Shown here piece by piece: positions 25,710 through 34,240 of a stretch of 64,000 nucleotides of DNA (within the stretch, counting starts at the first letter, position 1; each line of letters opens with the position of its first letter). The position numbers were made by a program, and so were the translations under genes. The notes beneath the pieces were generated by a model. It was given only the letters and a program-made list of their open reading frames with translations, was not told where the DNA came from and made no database searches. The DNA is taken from NCBI RefSeq assembly GCF_007000325.2, contig NZ_CP117269.1:317846-381845 (forward strand). The letters are read 5' to 3'. Source of the DNA: Rhizobium rhododendri (GTDB lineage: Bacteria; Pseudomonadota; Alphaproteobacteria; Rhizobiales; Rhizobiaceae).

Positions 25710-26374
25710 TATCTGTTGCCCCCTCCCCGGCTGCCAACAACTGGCAGCCCAACAGACAGGATCTCCTGGCAAATCTTGGGCTGTCGCTCGGTTTTGCAGC
25801 ATCACTGGCATTTGCCGGCGAAAGCGCTCTCAGTCTCTTGAACGCCGGAATGCCGGCTGGATGTGCCGAATACGCGTCCAACGTCAGTCATAGCGAAGGG
25901 AATTTCAACAGTGTTTCCCCCGTCGTCAACGGGACGCGCTGCTATGGTGCATTTCAGTTCTGCGACAGCGGGACGTTGCAAGCCTATTGGGACGGTTCGC
26001 GCGAGGATTTTCTGAACAACCCTTCAGCGCAGGTCGCCGCCTGGGAGCGTTATCAACGCGGCCAATGGAATGCCGCCCAGAAAAATGGCATGACCAGCCT
26101 GATCGGGCAACAGGTCTGCTATCAGGGCACTTGTGCCACGATCTCGCAGTCCTCGATCCTCAAGGCCTGTCAGTTCGGCTGCGGCACTGGGGGCAAGCTC
26201 TATAATCTTGCAAAATCCGGTCTCGACTGCAGCGCGGCCGGCACGCGCGACGGCGCCGGCACCAGTGTCTGTGCCTACCTCATCTCCGGAGCTGGCTACA
26301 ATGTCGGCTGCATCACCAACTCCGATGACGGCGTAGACTGCGCGCCGATTTCGGCAAAGGAGGTGCAGGAATGA
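25706..26374 (+). CDS. Putative lysozyme-like exported protein
   Basis: A 222-residue protein with a hydrophobic segment near residues 24-42 (LGLSLGFAASLAFAG). The mature part has NVSHSEGNFNSVSPVVNG then CYGAFQFCDSGTLQAYW, an arrangement (Glu, then YGAFQF) that recalls lysozyme-fold muramidases; eight or more Cys indicate disulphides. This would parallel VirB1 in wall opening, but the fold call is my inference. It overlaps both neighbours (ATGA-type), giving a tightly coupled operon. Confidence 0.6.
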   Translation: MISVAPSPAANNWQPNRQDLLANLGLSLGFAASLAFAGESALSLLNAGMPAGCAEYASNVSHSEGNFNSVSPVVNGTRCYGAFQFCDSGTLQAYWDGSREDFLNNPSAQVAAWERYQRGQWNAAQKNGMTSLIGQQVCYQGTCATISQSSILKACQFGCGTGGKLYNLAKSGLDCSAAGTRDGAGTSVCAYLISGAGYNVGCITNSDDGVDCAPISAKEVQE

Positions 26375-26958
26375 CAGGGACAAGGCCGGGCGCCAAGATA
26401 CTGCTGGTTGCCCTGAGCATCTCGATGGCGATACCGCGTTCCATGGTGACCGCTGAGGCGGCCCAGCCGTCATCCCATGTGTTTGCAGTTCCGCAGACCG
26501 GCGTCACCTTTCTGACCGGGGATAGTTGGCAACAGGCAGGCCAGACGATGCGCCTCTACGGCGTCCAGGCGTGCATCCGTGGAACCACCTATACCGACAA
26601 ATCAGGCCAGAAGCAGGACTGTGGTGCAGTCTCTCTGGCGATGCTGGCAGCCATCTTCCAGGATACTAAACCCACCTGTGCTCCGCTCGCCGAGGTAGCA
26701 ACCCCTACCTCCAGCCAGCACTCGACCATACTCGTCATCTGCTCGGCGCATGTCGGCAGCAACGCGCTCGACGTCGGCACCATGCTGATCACGCAGGGGT
26801 TTGCTTTTGCCGCGCTCACAACCAGCGGCAAGGCAGTCTATATGCCCTACGGCATTGAGGAAGGGATTGCGCAGCAGTCGCGTGCCGGGCTCTGGGCTTA
26901 CCCCGACATCCCGTATCCCAATCATGTGCTGTTCTCGAATCCCGCCAGACGTGAGTGA
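26371..26958 (+). CDS. Exported thermonuclease-like (SNase-fold) protein
   Basis: A 195-residue protein with a signal peptide (LLVALSISMAIPRSMVTAEA). The mature part follows the staphylococcal-nuclease-like layout: GDSWQQAGQTMRLYGVQAC, QDCGAVSLAMLAAIF, the substrate-like VICSAH..NALDVGTMLITQGFAFA, and the ending EEGIAQQSRAGLWAYP. The usual catalytic Arg/Glu set is only partly visible, so it may be a structural relative instead of an active nuclease. Its place in a conjugation unit suggests a periplasmic role during DNA transfer. Confidence 0.65.
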   Translation: MTGTRPGAKILLVALSISMAIPRSMVTAEAAQPSSHVFAVPQTGVTFLTGDSWQQAGQTMRLYGVQACIRGTTYTDKSGQKQDCGAVSLAMLAAIFQDTKPTCAPLAEVATPTSSQHSTILVICSAHVGSNALDVGTMLITQGFAFAALTTSGKAVYMPYGIEEGIAQQSRAGLWAYPDIPYPNHVLFSNPARRE

Positions 26959-27021
26959 CGGGAGCACAGCCCTTGCCCACTATCCGCATCTATTCAATCC
27001 AAACAAAGAGGGAGATCCCAA

Positions 27022-27357
27022 ATGCCTGCGAACGTATCAGAAATGACGAATTACGTTGAGTTTGCCAACGATGGAAAAATCCTGCGAGGCAACATCGCTT
27101 CGATCGCCTATGACATCGATATTGCCGGCGAACCCTACAAAAGCGAACATCCGAAAGCGCCGGTTTATCGCTTGTTCTCTACAAGCCCGCGTGGTCGACG
27201 GGTCGAGATTGGTGGTATCTGGAAGAAGCAGAACCAAAACGGCGGCGACTACTTCACCCTCACCGTCAACACCGGCTATGGCAAGCTCAATGCCAATCTC
27301 GGCCGATATCCCGGCCAGGATGACGAAAGCCTCATGGCGATCATTCCGTGGGACTGA
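27022..27357 (+). CDS. DUF736 family protein
   Basis: A 111-residue cytoplasmic protein of the DUF736 family, which is very common on alphaproteobacterial conjugative plasmids. It has the typical YRLFSTSPRGRRVEIGGIWKK and GGDYFTLTV segments and a C-terminal DDESLMAIIPWD. The start follows GAGGGAG at ideal spacing. It lies 60 bases after the exported-protein unit. Its molecular role is not known. Confidence 0.85.
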   Translation: MPANVSEMTNYVEFANDGKILRGNIASIAYDIDIAGEPYKSEHPKAPVYRLFSTSPRGRRVEIGGIWKKQNQNGGDYFTLTVNTGYGKLNANLGRYPGQDDESLMAIIPWD

Positions 27358-27708
27358 TCGGTTAAACAGGTTTGCCACGCAATGCCAGTCACCGTAGCCG
27401 CGATGCTGGAGGGCCCTGATTTTGAGGTCGGCGTGCGGAACCGACGCCGCGATGGCGGTTGTCAGCCATAAGGAGTAGGATGGCGGGCGGCACTGTAAAC
27501 TTAAAGCCGTGACACCGTTCTATGGGCCTGAGGGTCTGACTTATGCGGCGTCAGGCACGCGATTTGGCGCCATGTTTGCATGGCTACTGATCGCAGTTCG
27601 CGGTGGTGCGCAAATGGAATATCATAGCGGGGAACGTTAAATAGATTGCTATTCGAGTCGTGGATGGAAACGAAACGGTGAAGCTGGCACGCTGACTTGG
27701 AGCGCTTC
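27358..27708. other. Intergenic stretch, no gene recognised
   Basis: About 350 bases between the DUF736 gene and the next small gene. An overlapping minus-strand frame spans it, but its composition (S/R/H-rich, no domain) argues against it. I see no convincing terminator in it. Confidence 0.4.
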
Positions 27709-27969
27709 ATGATCCTCTCCTGTAAGGATGATGGCCTTTCTAAATACGTTGTCGACCGCTGCCCGAAGACCTCGGGCAAACGGATCGTCAAGGCCTCGCT
27801 CTTTGTCCTTTCCGATCCTGATGTCGCCGACAAGAACACCCTCGATACCGATTACGCCTTGGCAATCAAATGCAGGCTCGCATCACTCGGCGTTGATGAC
27901 CACGCTCACAATGAAGACGAAGAAAGTCAAAAAGGCATGGCAAGCGCGACGGCTGACATCTTGATGTAA
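27709..27969 (+). CDS. Hypothetical small protein
   Basis: About 86 residues, starting MILSCKDDGLSKYVVDRC and ending in an acidic His-rich stretch. No membrane segment or known domain. It is followed within 70 bases by a hairpin and an intrinsic terminator, which supports it being the last gene of a transcript. An alternative TTG start lies four codons upstream. Confidence 0.5.
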   Translation: MILSCKDDGLSKYVVDRCPKTSGKRIVKASLFVLSDPDVADKNTLDTDYALAIKCRLASLGVDDHAHNEDEESQKGMASATADILM

Positions 27970-27993
27970 CGGAAGTCGGCTATCGATAGCGAA

Positions 27994-28026
27994 CGAGATA
28001 GTTACCTTCCGTTCCCCGCTATCTCG
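27994..28026. repeat. Perfect 8-bp inverted repeat
   Basis: CGAGATAG and CTATCTCG are separated by 17 bases just after the small gene and 13 bases before the terminator stem. It could be part of a tandem terminator or a protein-binding site. Confidence 0.45.
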
Positions 28027-28038
28027 AGTTCCTTACTG

Positions 28039-28068
28039 ACCCGCCCTCGCGCGGGTCTTTTCTTTTTT
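28039..28068 (+). terminator. Rho-independent terminator
   Basis: The stem ACCCGC/GCGGGT with a 6-base loop is followed by CTTTTCTTTTTT. It closes the plus-strand transcript that includes the small gene at 27709, and possibly the transfer-associated unit before it. Confidence 0.85.
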
Positions 28069-28095
28069 AAGCAAGGGACCAGGCAACCGGTCGGA

Positions 28096-28323
28096 TCACA
28101 AACGCCTCAAACCAGCGAAACCGTCTTCGCCTGGAAGTATACGACGCAGTTCGGCAAGCAGATTGATTAGTGGGTGCGTGGAGACAAGGTCGACAGCGGC
28201 TGTGATCGCCCTGCGTCCATGCGCGCTATCGATGCGCGCGCCGCGTTCGTCGCAATAGGCGGTCACAGCCGCTATAACGGCCTCAATTTCATGGTTTTCA
28301 AGACTGATAAGAGACTGGAGCAT
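28096..28323 (-). CDS. Small helical hypothetical protein
   Basis: About 75 residues, predicted helical: LQSLISLENHEIEAVIAAVTAY, then GRRAITAAVDLVSTHPLINLLAELRR. The ATG follows GGAGG at 9 bases, a better site than a TTG seven codons earlier. The protein-like composition supports a real gene, but I recognise no family. It is convergent with the terminator at 28039. Confidence 0.5.
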   Translation of the reverse strand: MLQSLISLENHEIEAVIAAVTAYCDERGARIDSAHGRRAITAAVDLVSTHPLINLLAELRRILPGEDGFAGLRRL

Positions 28324-28572
28324 TTCGAATGCCCTCCGCAACAAAACGCTGGAATATGTTCGGTTCTGACAGTTGAAAAGTAGGTCCCGCTCGGCTCAGG
28401 GGAATGGCCCGTCCGTGAAGTTTTTGCGATGTTGACACGCGCCTGAGAGTGGAGACTGACGTGACGCGCTTCGCGCTTCAGCCAGCTTTCACGAGCGCGC
28501 CCTTTGGAGTTGACGCGCTCTGCCTGATGTGCGGTGCAGGTTTCACAAAGTCCCGGACAAGGATTTCCGTAA

Positions 28573-28810
28573 GATCCCATGGGGAGTGAAGAGCGGCCGT
28601 GACTCTGGCAAAGTGAGGCTGCGATATCGCACTCACCTGATAGGGGACGCTGTTATGGAAGCTGTCGCTTCCCAACCGCAAATGCCAGCCGTTATCCCCA
28701 CTGATCGTGGCGCGATTTTCATCTCATTTGGAAATCAGCAGCGCGACCTGGCTGGTTACATCTTTGTCGCCGGGCAATGGAGAGAAGATGTCAAAGCACT
28801 CGGTAGATGG
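28573..28810 (+). mobile_element. 5' remnant of an IS110/IS1111-group element
   Basis: The stretch starting GATCCCATGGGGAGTGAAGAGCGG and the downstream codons GAIFISFGNQQRDLAG align with the 5' part of the fuller element near 43.3 kb (GATCCCATCAGGGGTGAGTAGCGG; GAIFVSLELSKSTWLV in its frame). The similarity covers leader plus the first 45 or so codons and then stops, so only the left end survives. Confidence 0.65.
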
Positions 28811-29014
28811 CGGTGATGGGCCCGCATTGGCATGTCATTAGAGCGGTTCATCGGTCCATCAACCGCGGTGCAAGACTGTAAAATTGGCTCTGTGTGTGTC
28901 CACTCACGGCCGACGATACATGTCAGGCACCTCTCCTGACCATAGGGAGACTGCGCCGAACATACCGTCAGAGATAGGGGGCGGATCTTGACACGCGCAA
29001 GCAGGCCTTCTGCG

Positions 29015-29503
29015 TCACGCAGATTCCTGCGGTTCGCGGGGTACTGGCGCACCATGGTCCGTTATCAAGGTCCCATTGAGATGATCGATCTCGTGCTGAA
29101 GACATGTGGCAAGGAGGCCTTCGGCTTCGAGAGTCTCCTTGCCGCCACCCAGCGTGTCGTATTCGACGGTAATCCTCGCTGGCCTGACGATGTCGACCAT
29201 GGTGCCAGGAAGCGAAAGGCAGCCTTCCCTGAAAGTCGAACATTCCGTGGACGTATCGACAATCACTTGATTGATGAGAACCCGGGCATCCCGACGCGCC
29301 TCCTGGACGACCCCGACGTCGACAACTACAACGCGTTTCAGAATGCCGATCTGCACAGCCGCCAGCCCCACACCAAATGCGTTGTACATGGTTTCCAGCA
29401 TGTCATCGATTAAAACGGCCGTCTCTGCGGCCTGGGGGTCAACCGCATCCGAAATCTGACGTAGTGCTGGGTCAGGTATTGTGATTATTGTTCTTGTAGT
29501 CAT
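29015..29503 (-). CDS. def: Peptide deformylase (accessory copy)
   Basis: A 162-residue metalloenzyme that removes the N-formyl group from new proteins. All three active-site motifs are intact: GVGLAAVQIG, EGCLSLP (metal-binding Cys) and QHEIDHL (metal-binding His pair and catalytic Glu). After NGTLITDH the C-terminus diverges (GAPVPREPQESA) from the usual 'SPLKRD' ending, so the C-terminal helix is short or lost. The ATG follows GGAGA at 5 bases. No fmt gene adjoins it, unlike housekeeping def, so this is probably a second, plasmid-borne copy. Confidence 0.92.
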   Translation of the reverse strand: MTTRTIITIPDPALRQISDAVDPQAAETAVLIDDMLETMYNAFGVGLAAVQIGILKRVVVVDVGVVQEARRDARVLINQVIVDTSTECSTFREGCLSLPGTMVDIVRPARITVEYDTLGGGKETLEAEGLLATCLQHEIDHLNGTLITDHGAPVPREPQESA

Positions 29504-29515
29504 TTGAATCTCCAA

Positions 29516-30413
29516 TCGTCATCAATCAAAGTGTGTGTTAAAATTAGAAGATGGAGAGGGTAAATTTCTTGTGGGTTTAAGATATGCTCCTTGTCCCGGT
29601 TTAGTTGTCACAAGACAGACTGACCCGGCATCCGTTCGTTTTAGGCGCTGTATGCACCAGATTTTAGGTCACAATGTTCAAACCAGCGCCGGAAGTATTA
29701 GACAAAGCGGCGGGGATTCGACTCTTTTACAAAATGATTTTTTGACCATGTAGTACGAGGATAACCTCACCACTTGAGATGGAAGGCACATTCATGATCG
29801 AATGATCTATTTCCGCTCGCTAGCCCTTCTTCAGCGCTGCCTTTACAGGGTTTGCCATCAAGAAATCCGAGATCTCCCTTTCGCTCATCGGGAAGCTGAT
29901 CAGGAAGCAACTTGCTGTACTTGAACTTCGTGCTTTTTTGGCTCCCCGAGCCAGACATCAGTCGTCTTACGCCACTGGCGAATAAACCCCAATTTTGTCG
30001 CATATTTCACCCATGCTACTGTATTGCGCTGCAACATACCAAATCTGATCACGAATTCGTGAATTGGCAAATGAAGATTCTATGAAGCTTTATGTACCTG
30101 ATTTCGTTGAATATTTCTGTTCAATGGGTGGAATTTTCTCACGGAAGACTACATGTTTCCCGAATTTTTAGCCCGCAATCAGCTACCTGGCCTTTGGCCA
30201 GTCCGACGACGTTTCCAAAATGTGGATAGCTCGGCAGCGAGCGGCACTTCAGAAATATCGCTGTCGAGAACGAGCGAGCCGCAGACAAGCTGCCCAACCG
30301 GCTAACGAATGCTCAACGCCAAGCCAAGTTGTGCATAGATAGACGGCCATCCGTCAGTTCGCGGAGGGTCCCTTTTGCGAATACCTGAAGGCATCTCCCC
30401 CGGGACCACTCGA
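29516..30413. other. Long intergenic region without a convincing gene
   Basis: About 900 bases, more AT-rich than the neighbours. A minus-strand frame at 29767-30003 (KFKYSKLLPDQLPDERKGDL) is faintly protein-like, and a frame near 30190-30410 looks like a decayed coding remnant, but neither can be assigned. The 29.5-29.76 kb part is rich in T and shows no gene. Confidence 0.4.
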
Positions 30414-33400
30414 CTACCGCTGACGCGGCTTGTGCGAATGTCTTTGCGTTTCCTTCTGCATCTTAGCGATGGCGTCCTTCTCTGCCAGAAGTTCTTGCTG
30501 GGCTTGCCGTTGGCGCTCGATTTCAGGCGACTGGGTCACGTCGGCTGGAATGGGCGTCGACGGGTTTTGGTCGATAGCCTGTTTGGCCCGCGCAGCCGCA
30601 TTTGCTTCCGCCTGCGTTCTATATGCGTGGTCGTCTCCGCCGCCGTCGATCGGCCGCTCGTTGGTGGCTGCGGTGCGTCCGGCTTGGCGCACCTCCCGCT
30701 CGGCCTCGACATCGGTGCGCTCGCGTATTGTCTGAAGGGCGATCGCGATTTCTATGTCCGTCTTTTGACCTGGCCCTTGGACTCTGGAGCCCTCGGCAAG
30801 GCCAAGTCGACTTTCTTCGCCAGCCTTCTCTTGTCGCCGACGTTCCTCCACTTTTTCCCGCGCGGCCGTCAATTTGTCCTGTAGCTCGGGATTGCCAATT
30901 TTGAAGCCATGTTCGGCCGCAAGCTCGACAGCGAGGGCCTTCTCGCGCTCGGATCCGTTGACCGTGATCTTGTCCCACCTCCTTGCCGCCTCGCGCATCG
31001 CCGCCAGCATCGATTCACGATCGCGATCGGCCGGCTTTATTTTCTCGCTCTCGACAATCGGCGCCTTGGGATCAGTGAGGGGCGGCTGTGGGGTCGCCCG
31101 TCCCACCGCTTGGGTTTGAGCTTGAGCCTTGACTTGCCCCTCGATACTGGCCTCATCGGTACTCACGCCAGCCGAATTGCCGCCCCGATCAGCGCGGTCC
31201 CTTGTCATTTGTGCTTGGGTAGCGGCCAGCTTGTCCTGCAGCTCGGGGTTGGCAATCTTAAATCCGTATTCTGCAGCAAGCTCGACGACTAGCGCCTTGT
31301 AGCTTTCAGTGCCATTGATGGTCAGCGCCCCCCATTTGCGGGACGCAACCTGCATCGCGGCCAAAACCACCTGCCGATCCTTCCAATCGGCAATCTCCAC
31401 CCTGTCGCCGTGATCGGTGAAAGCGACACTGCCGGCCCTGCCGCGATCGTTGCGATGACTATAGCGGATTGTCTCGCCGTGCTCTTCGGCCACGAATTCG
31501 CGGAACTCATGTCTGACAGGTGCCACGAAGGTCTCGCCTTGGACCAAACCCCGTTTTTTCTCAATGCGCTCCTGCGTCGCCAGCATATCCTGCTGGGCCT
31601 CTCGAAGCTTACCGTGGAGCTTTTCGATCTGGGGCTGCTGTTCTGGTGGAAGATGCTGTTTGATCACCTCCATCTGGGCGTCCATCTCCGCAAATGAAGC
31701 AGTCATTACCTTCAGGTTTGCCATGTCGTCTGTCTCCTTTGGCGTTCCGCCTTTCTGATATGAAATGGATTGATACTCCTCGAACTCCGGCGCCATCGCA
31801 CGCACCGCCATCTCACCGCGGTCACGGAAATGGAGGACGCTTGCCGTTACCACTTCCGCCGGCACCAACGGGCGCATCCTGTCGGCAAGGTCTCGCGCGA
31901 CGACGAAGTGGTCGTTACCGCCACCCAGTGCGGGTTGACGGCGCGCCGGCGTGATCCGATGCATCTCCGTCGGCCGAACATCGACAAACCCGAGCGTTCC
32001 GCCATCCCGACGTGCCAATTCCGCGGCAGCCGAGAGATCGCGGGTGAAGAGTGGCACCGACGACCGCGTTCCAGGTCGCTCCGCCCGGTAGAGCCGCAAC
32101 ACGCCTGGATCTGGTGCAAATTGCGTAGGCGACCGCAAAGCCATGGCCGCCACGTCGCTCCAGCCGCTGGCTGCGGCTACAGCATGACGCTTTCCTTCTT
32201 CCCGTATCGGAATGTGGACAGCACCCATCCTTGCCGCCTCGACGCGCCGACGCACGTTTTGCGATGCGACGCCTCTTTCCACGCGCTGGATGTCCTTCAG
32301 CTTATACCCGGGAGGGTTTGCCCGCTCGAACCGGCTCATCGCGTCCATGGGAATGTTTCGCTCACGCGCCTCTTCGGCCAGAGTTTTGCGCCAGCGCCTG
32401 AAATCCTGGATCCGCGGGTGAAGACGCTGGCCGGCGTCCGAGAGCATCTTGATGGCGGCATGAACATGAAGATGCTGCCGATCCCCGTGAAGCACGAAGG
32501 CATAGCGATGCCCGGCGAATTCCCTGGCAAGCGTTGCACGCACGGCATCGACGAACCGATCCCTTGGCGTCCCCGGCTTGGCGCTAAAAATGACGTGGGC
32601 GACGTCACGGCGCTCTTGCGAACGGAGGTCGCGCTTCCAGTCCTTCGCCTCCTCCAGCGAACTTGCACCGGCACCGACCACCACATCCTCGCCAAACGAT
32701 CCGTCCTTGTTCAGGCGAACCGCGCGCACGGCGTGGTGCATTCCCTTGCGAACCTGAGCGAGGTAGCGACTAACGCCTTCCACTCCGTGCGCAAAGCCAT
32801 AGAGTTCTACTTGTCCGCCAGCGCCGAACGACACTTGCAGCAGCCTGTCGAGCTTGCTCAGGGATTTTCGGTTGTCGTAGATACGCTGCGCGCTTGCTTC
32901 ACCGGGATGGGGACGGGCTGCAGCGCTGAGAACCACTTCAACAGATCGTCCCTTCCCTTTAGCATCGGGCTCGCTCCGCCATGCGATGCGGTGGCCAGGC
33001 AGCGCCTGTTTCAACGCCTCGCCCACAGCCTCATCTGAGTGCGATCGTACGAACAATCCCAGCCGCAGCACATCCTTTGACGGCTGACGCCCGTATTCTT
33101 CTGCCCATTCGTCGGCAAGCGCCTGGATCCAAGATGCGCCTGCAACCTGTTCACCGGTCTCGCGTTCGACGGTCAATTCGCCATCACGGCTCTGATAGGC
33201 AAGAAGTTTGCGGACACGGGCACTTCCGGCAGCAAAACTCACCAGCTTGACCACTGCCGGCTGTGACCCTGCCGCAACGCCCAGGCGCTCGGCCAGGCCG
33301 GTAGTCCAGATCGGCGCGGCTCTCGCAGCACCTTCGCCGATATTTGAGCCAGGAGCAGCCTTTGCCCTCGCAGGTGAGCTGGCATGTCCCGCCGCCAAGG

Positions 33401-33671
33401 TGCCCAACCCTCCGCCTCCCCCGCTAACGCGGCGCTTGCGTCCTTCATCCTCCAACTCCATCGGTACGGGCATGAACCCCGTACGCGGCCTGCTGCCCGT
33501 ATAGGGCGTCCCATCGCCCCTGCGGCGCTTGCGCTTTGGTCCGGGCTTCTGGCGGATTTTGCGGATAGCAAGGCCATCGAAATCCTGATCCTGGAAAGTG
33601 GCGGACGCACGCCGCTTCCGCCGCCGCTCGATATCGTCCAGGACACCCAGGAAAGCATCGACATCAAACAT
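30414..33671 (-). CDS. VirD2/MobA-type relaxase with tandem C-terminal repeat domain
   Basis: About 1085 residues. A basic N-terminus (RKKR-rich, about 10-70) is followed by the relaxase domain, with motif III HGDRQHLHVHAAIKM (HxH metal ligands) near residue 425 and HVIFSAKPGTPRDRFVDAV before it. The C-terminal half carries two copies of an LPD7-like repeat, ASRKWGALTINGTESYKALV...GFKIANPELQDKL and AARRWDKITVNGSEREKALAV...GFKIGNPELQDKL, then a Gln/Glu-rich coiled coil. It would nick oriT and lead the strand through the VirB channel. The ATG overlaps the mobC stop by 8 bases. The upstream frame extension to 33806 is mobC shadow. Confidence 0.9.
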   Translation of the reverse strand: MFDVDAFLGVLDDIERRRKRRASATFQDQDFDGLAIRKIRQKPGPKRKRRRGDGTPYTGSRPRTGFMPVPMELEDEGRKRRVSGGGGGLGTLAAGHASSPARAKAAPGSNIGEGAARAAPIWTTGLAERLGVAAGSQPAVVKLVSFAAGSARVRKLLAYQSRDGELTVERETGEQVAGASWIQALADEWAEEYGRQPSKDVLRLGLFVRSHSDEAVGEALKQALPGHRIAWRSEPDAKGKGRSVEVVLSAAARPHPGEASAQRIYDNRKSLSKLDRLLQVSFGAGGQVELYGFAHGVEGVSRYLAQVRKGMHHAVRAVRLNKDGSFGEDVVVGAGASSLEEAKDWKRDLRSQERRDVAHVIFSAKPGTPRDRFVDAVRATLAREFAGHRYAFVLHGDRQHLHVHAAIKMLSDAGQRLHPRIQDFRRWRKTLAEEARERNIPMDAMSRFERANPPGYKLKDIQRVERGVASQNVRRRVEAARMGAVHIPIREEGKRHAVAAASGWSDVAAMALRSPTQFAPDPGVLRLYRAERPGTRSSVPLFTRDLSAAAELARRDGGTLGFVDVRPTEMHRITPARRQPALGGGNDHFVVARDLADRMRPLVPAEVVTASVLHFRDRGEMAVRAMAPEFEEYQSISYQKGGTPKETDDMANLKVMTASFAEMDAQMEVIKQHLPPEQQPQIEKLHGKLREAQQDMLATQERIEKKRGLVQGETFVAPVRHEFREFVAEEHGETIRYSHRNDRGRAGSVAFTDHGDRVEIADWKDRQVVLAAMQVASRKWGALTINGTESYKALVVELAAEYGFKIANPELQDKLAATQAQMTRDRADRGGNSAGVSTDEASIEGQVKAQAQTQAVGRATPQPPLTDPKAPIVESEKIKPADRDRESMLAAMREAARRWDKITVNGSEREKALAVELAAEHGFKIGNPELQDKLTAAREKVEERRRQEKAGEESRLGLAEGSRVQGPGQKTDIEIAIALQTIRERTDVEAEREVRQAGRTAATNERPIDGGGDDHAYRTQAEANAAARAKQAIDQNPSTPIPADVTQSPEIERQRQAQQELLAEKDAIAKMQKETQRHSHKPRQR

Positions 33672-34071
33672 GACTGCCCACCAGGCGCCGCGCACGCGCG
33701 CGGCTGCTTGCACGCAACGCGTCAATCTCCCGCTCGTGCTGTACGACAAGCCTGGCAAGCCGTTCCACACCGCCATGCAGATGTTCATATCCGGGCACGC
33801 GACCACTGTTCAGTGCCCGCGCAATCTGGTTGAGGTTAACCCCCACTTTCCGAAGCTGAACCACGGTCGCCTTGAGCCGCTGCGCCACCTCGCCCTCAAA
33901 GGTTGGCCCAAAGCCTCCGGCTTCGCGCGCCAATCGCCGCAGCACTTCGCTGGTGGGGAGTGCAGCCTCTTCCGCGAACTTCGTCAGCGCTGCAAATTCC
34001 GCTTCCGACAATCTCACGCGCACCGATCTGTTCCGGCTTGGCCGCCTATGTGCAATCGAGGTCTTGCTCAT
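33664..34071 (-). CDS. mobC: MobC-like relaxosome accessory protein
   Basis: About 135 residues. The ribbon-helix-helix-like opening SVRVRLSEAEFAALTKFAEEA and the highly typical MobC segment LRKVGVNLNQIARALNSG are clear. It binds near oriT and helps the relaxase open the DNA. The start is taken at MSKTSIAHRR; a frame 26 codons longer runs into the predicted nick region and is less likely. The predicted nic site is 95 bases upstream of the start. Confidence 0.92.
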   Translation of the reverse strand: MSKTSIAHRRPSRNRSVRVRLSEAEFAALTKFAEEAALPTSEVLRRLAREAGGFGPTFEGEVAQRLKATVVQLRKVGVNLNQIARALNSGRVPGYEHLHGGVERLARLVVQHEREIDALRASSRARARRLVGSHV

Positions 34072-34137
34072 CCCTTCTCGCTCCGGTCGCCCTTGGCGAC
34101 TGCCGGACGAGCCCGTCAGCCCATCGGGCACATGCCG

Positions 34138-34170
34138 GTTTTCGTACACCGAAAACTGCTATCCTGCCAA
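34138..34170 (+). other. Predicted oriT core: inverted repeat plus nic site
   Basis: The 7-bp inverted repeat GTTTTCG/CGAAAAC (loop TACAC) is followed after three bases by TATCCTG|CC, the nick consensus used by IncP TraI and Ti VirD2 relaxases. The predicted cut is between 34166 and 34167 on the plus strand. The placement between mobC and a divergent parA/virC1-like gene is the normal one for this relaxase class. Confidence 0.82.
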
Positions 34171-34240
34171 CCATATAATTCCCTTTTATCGTTCATATAC
34201 AAGCGCCTATGCAACTTGCCTCACTTTGCACACTTCTAGC

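Noticed and set aside
31770..33038. A 422-codon plus-strand frame opposite the relaxase.
   Set aside because: It is antisense to the relaxase domain, including the HxH motif region, and shows no family features.
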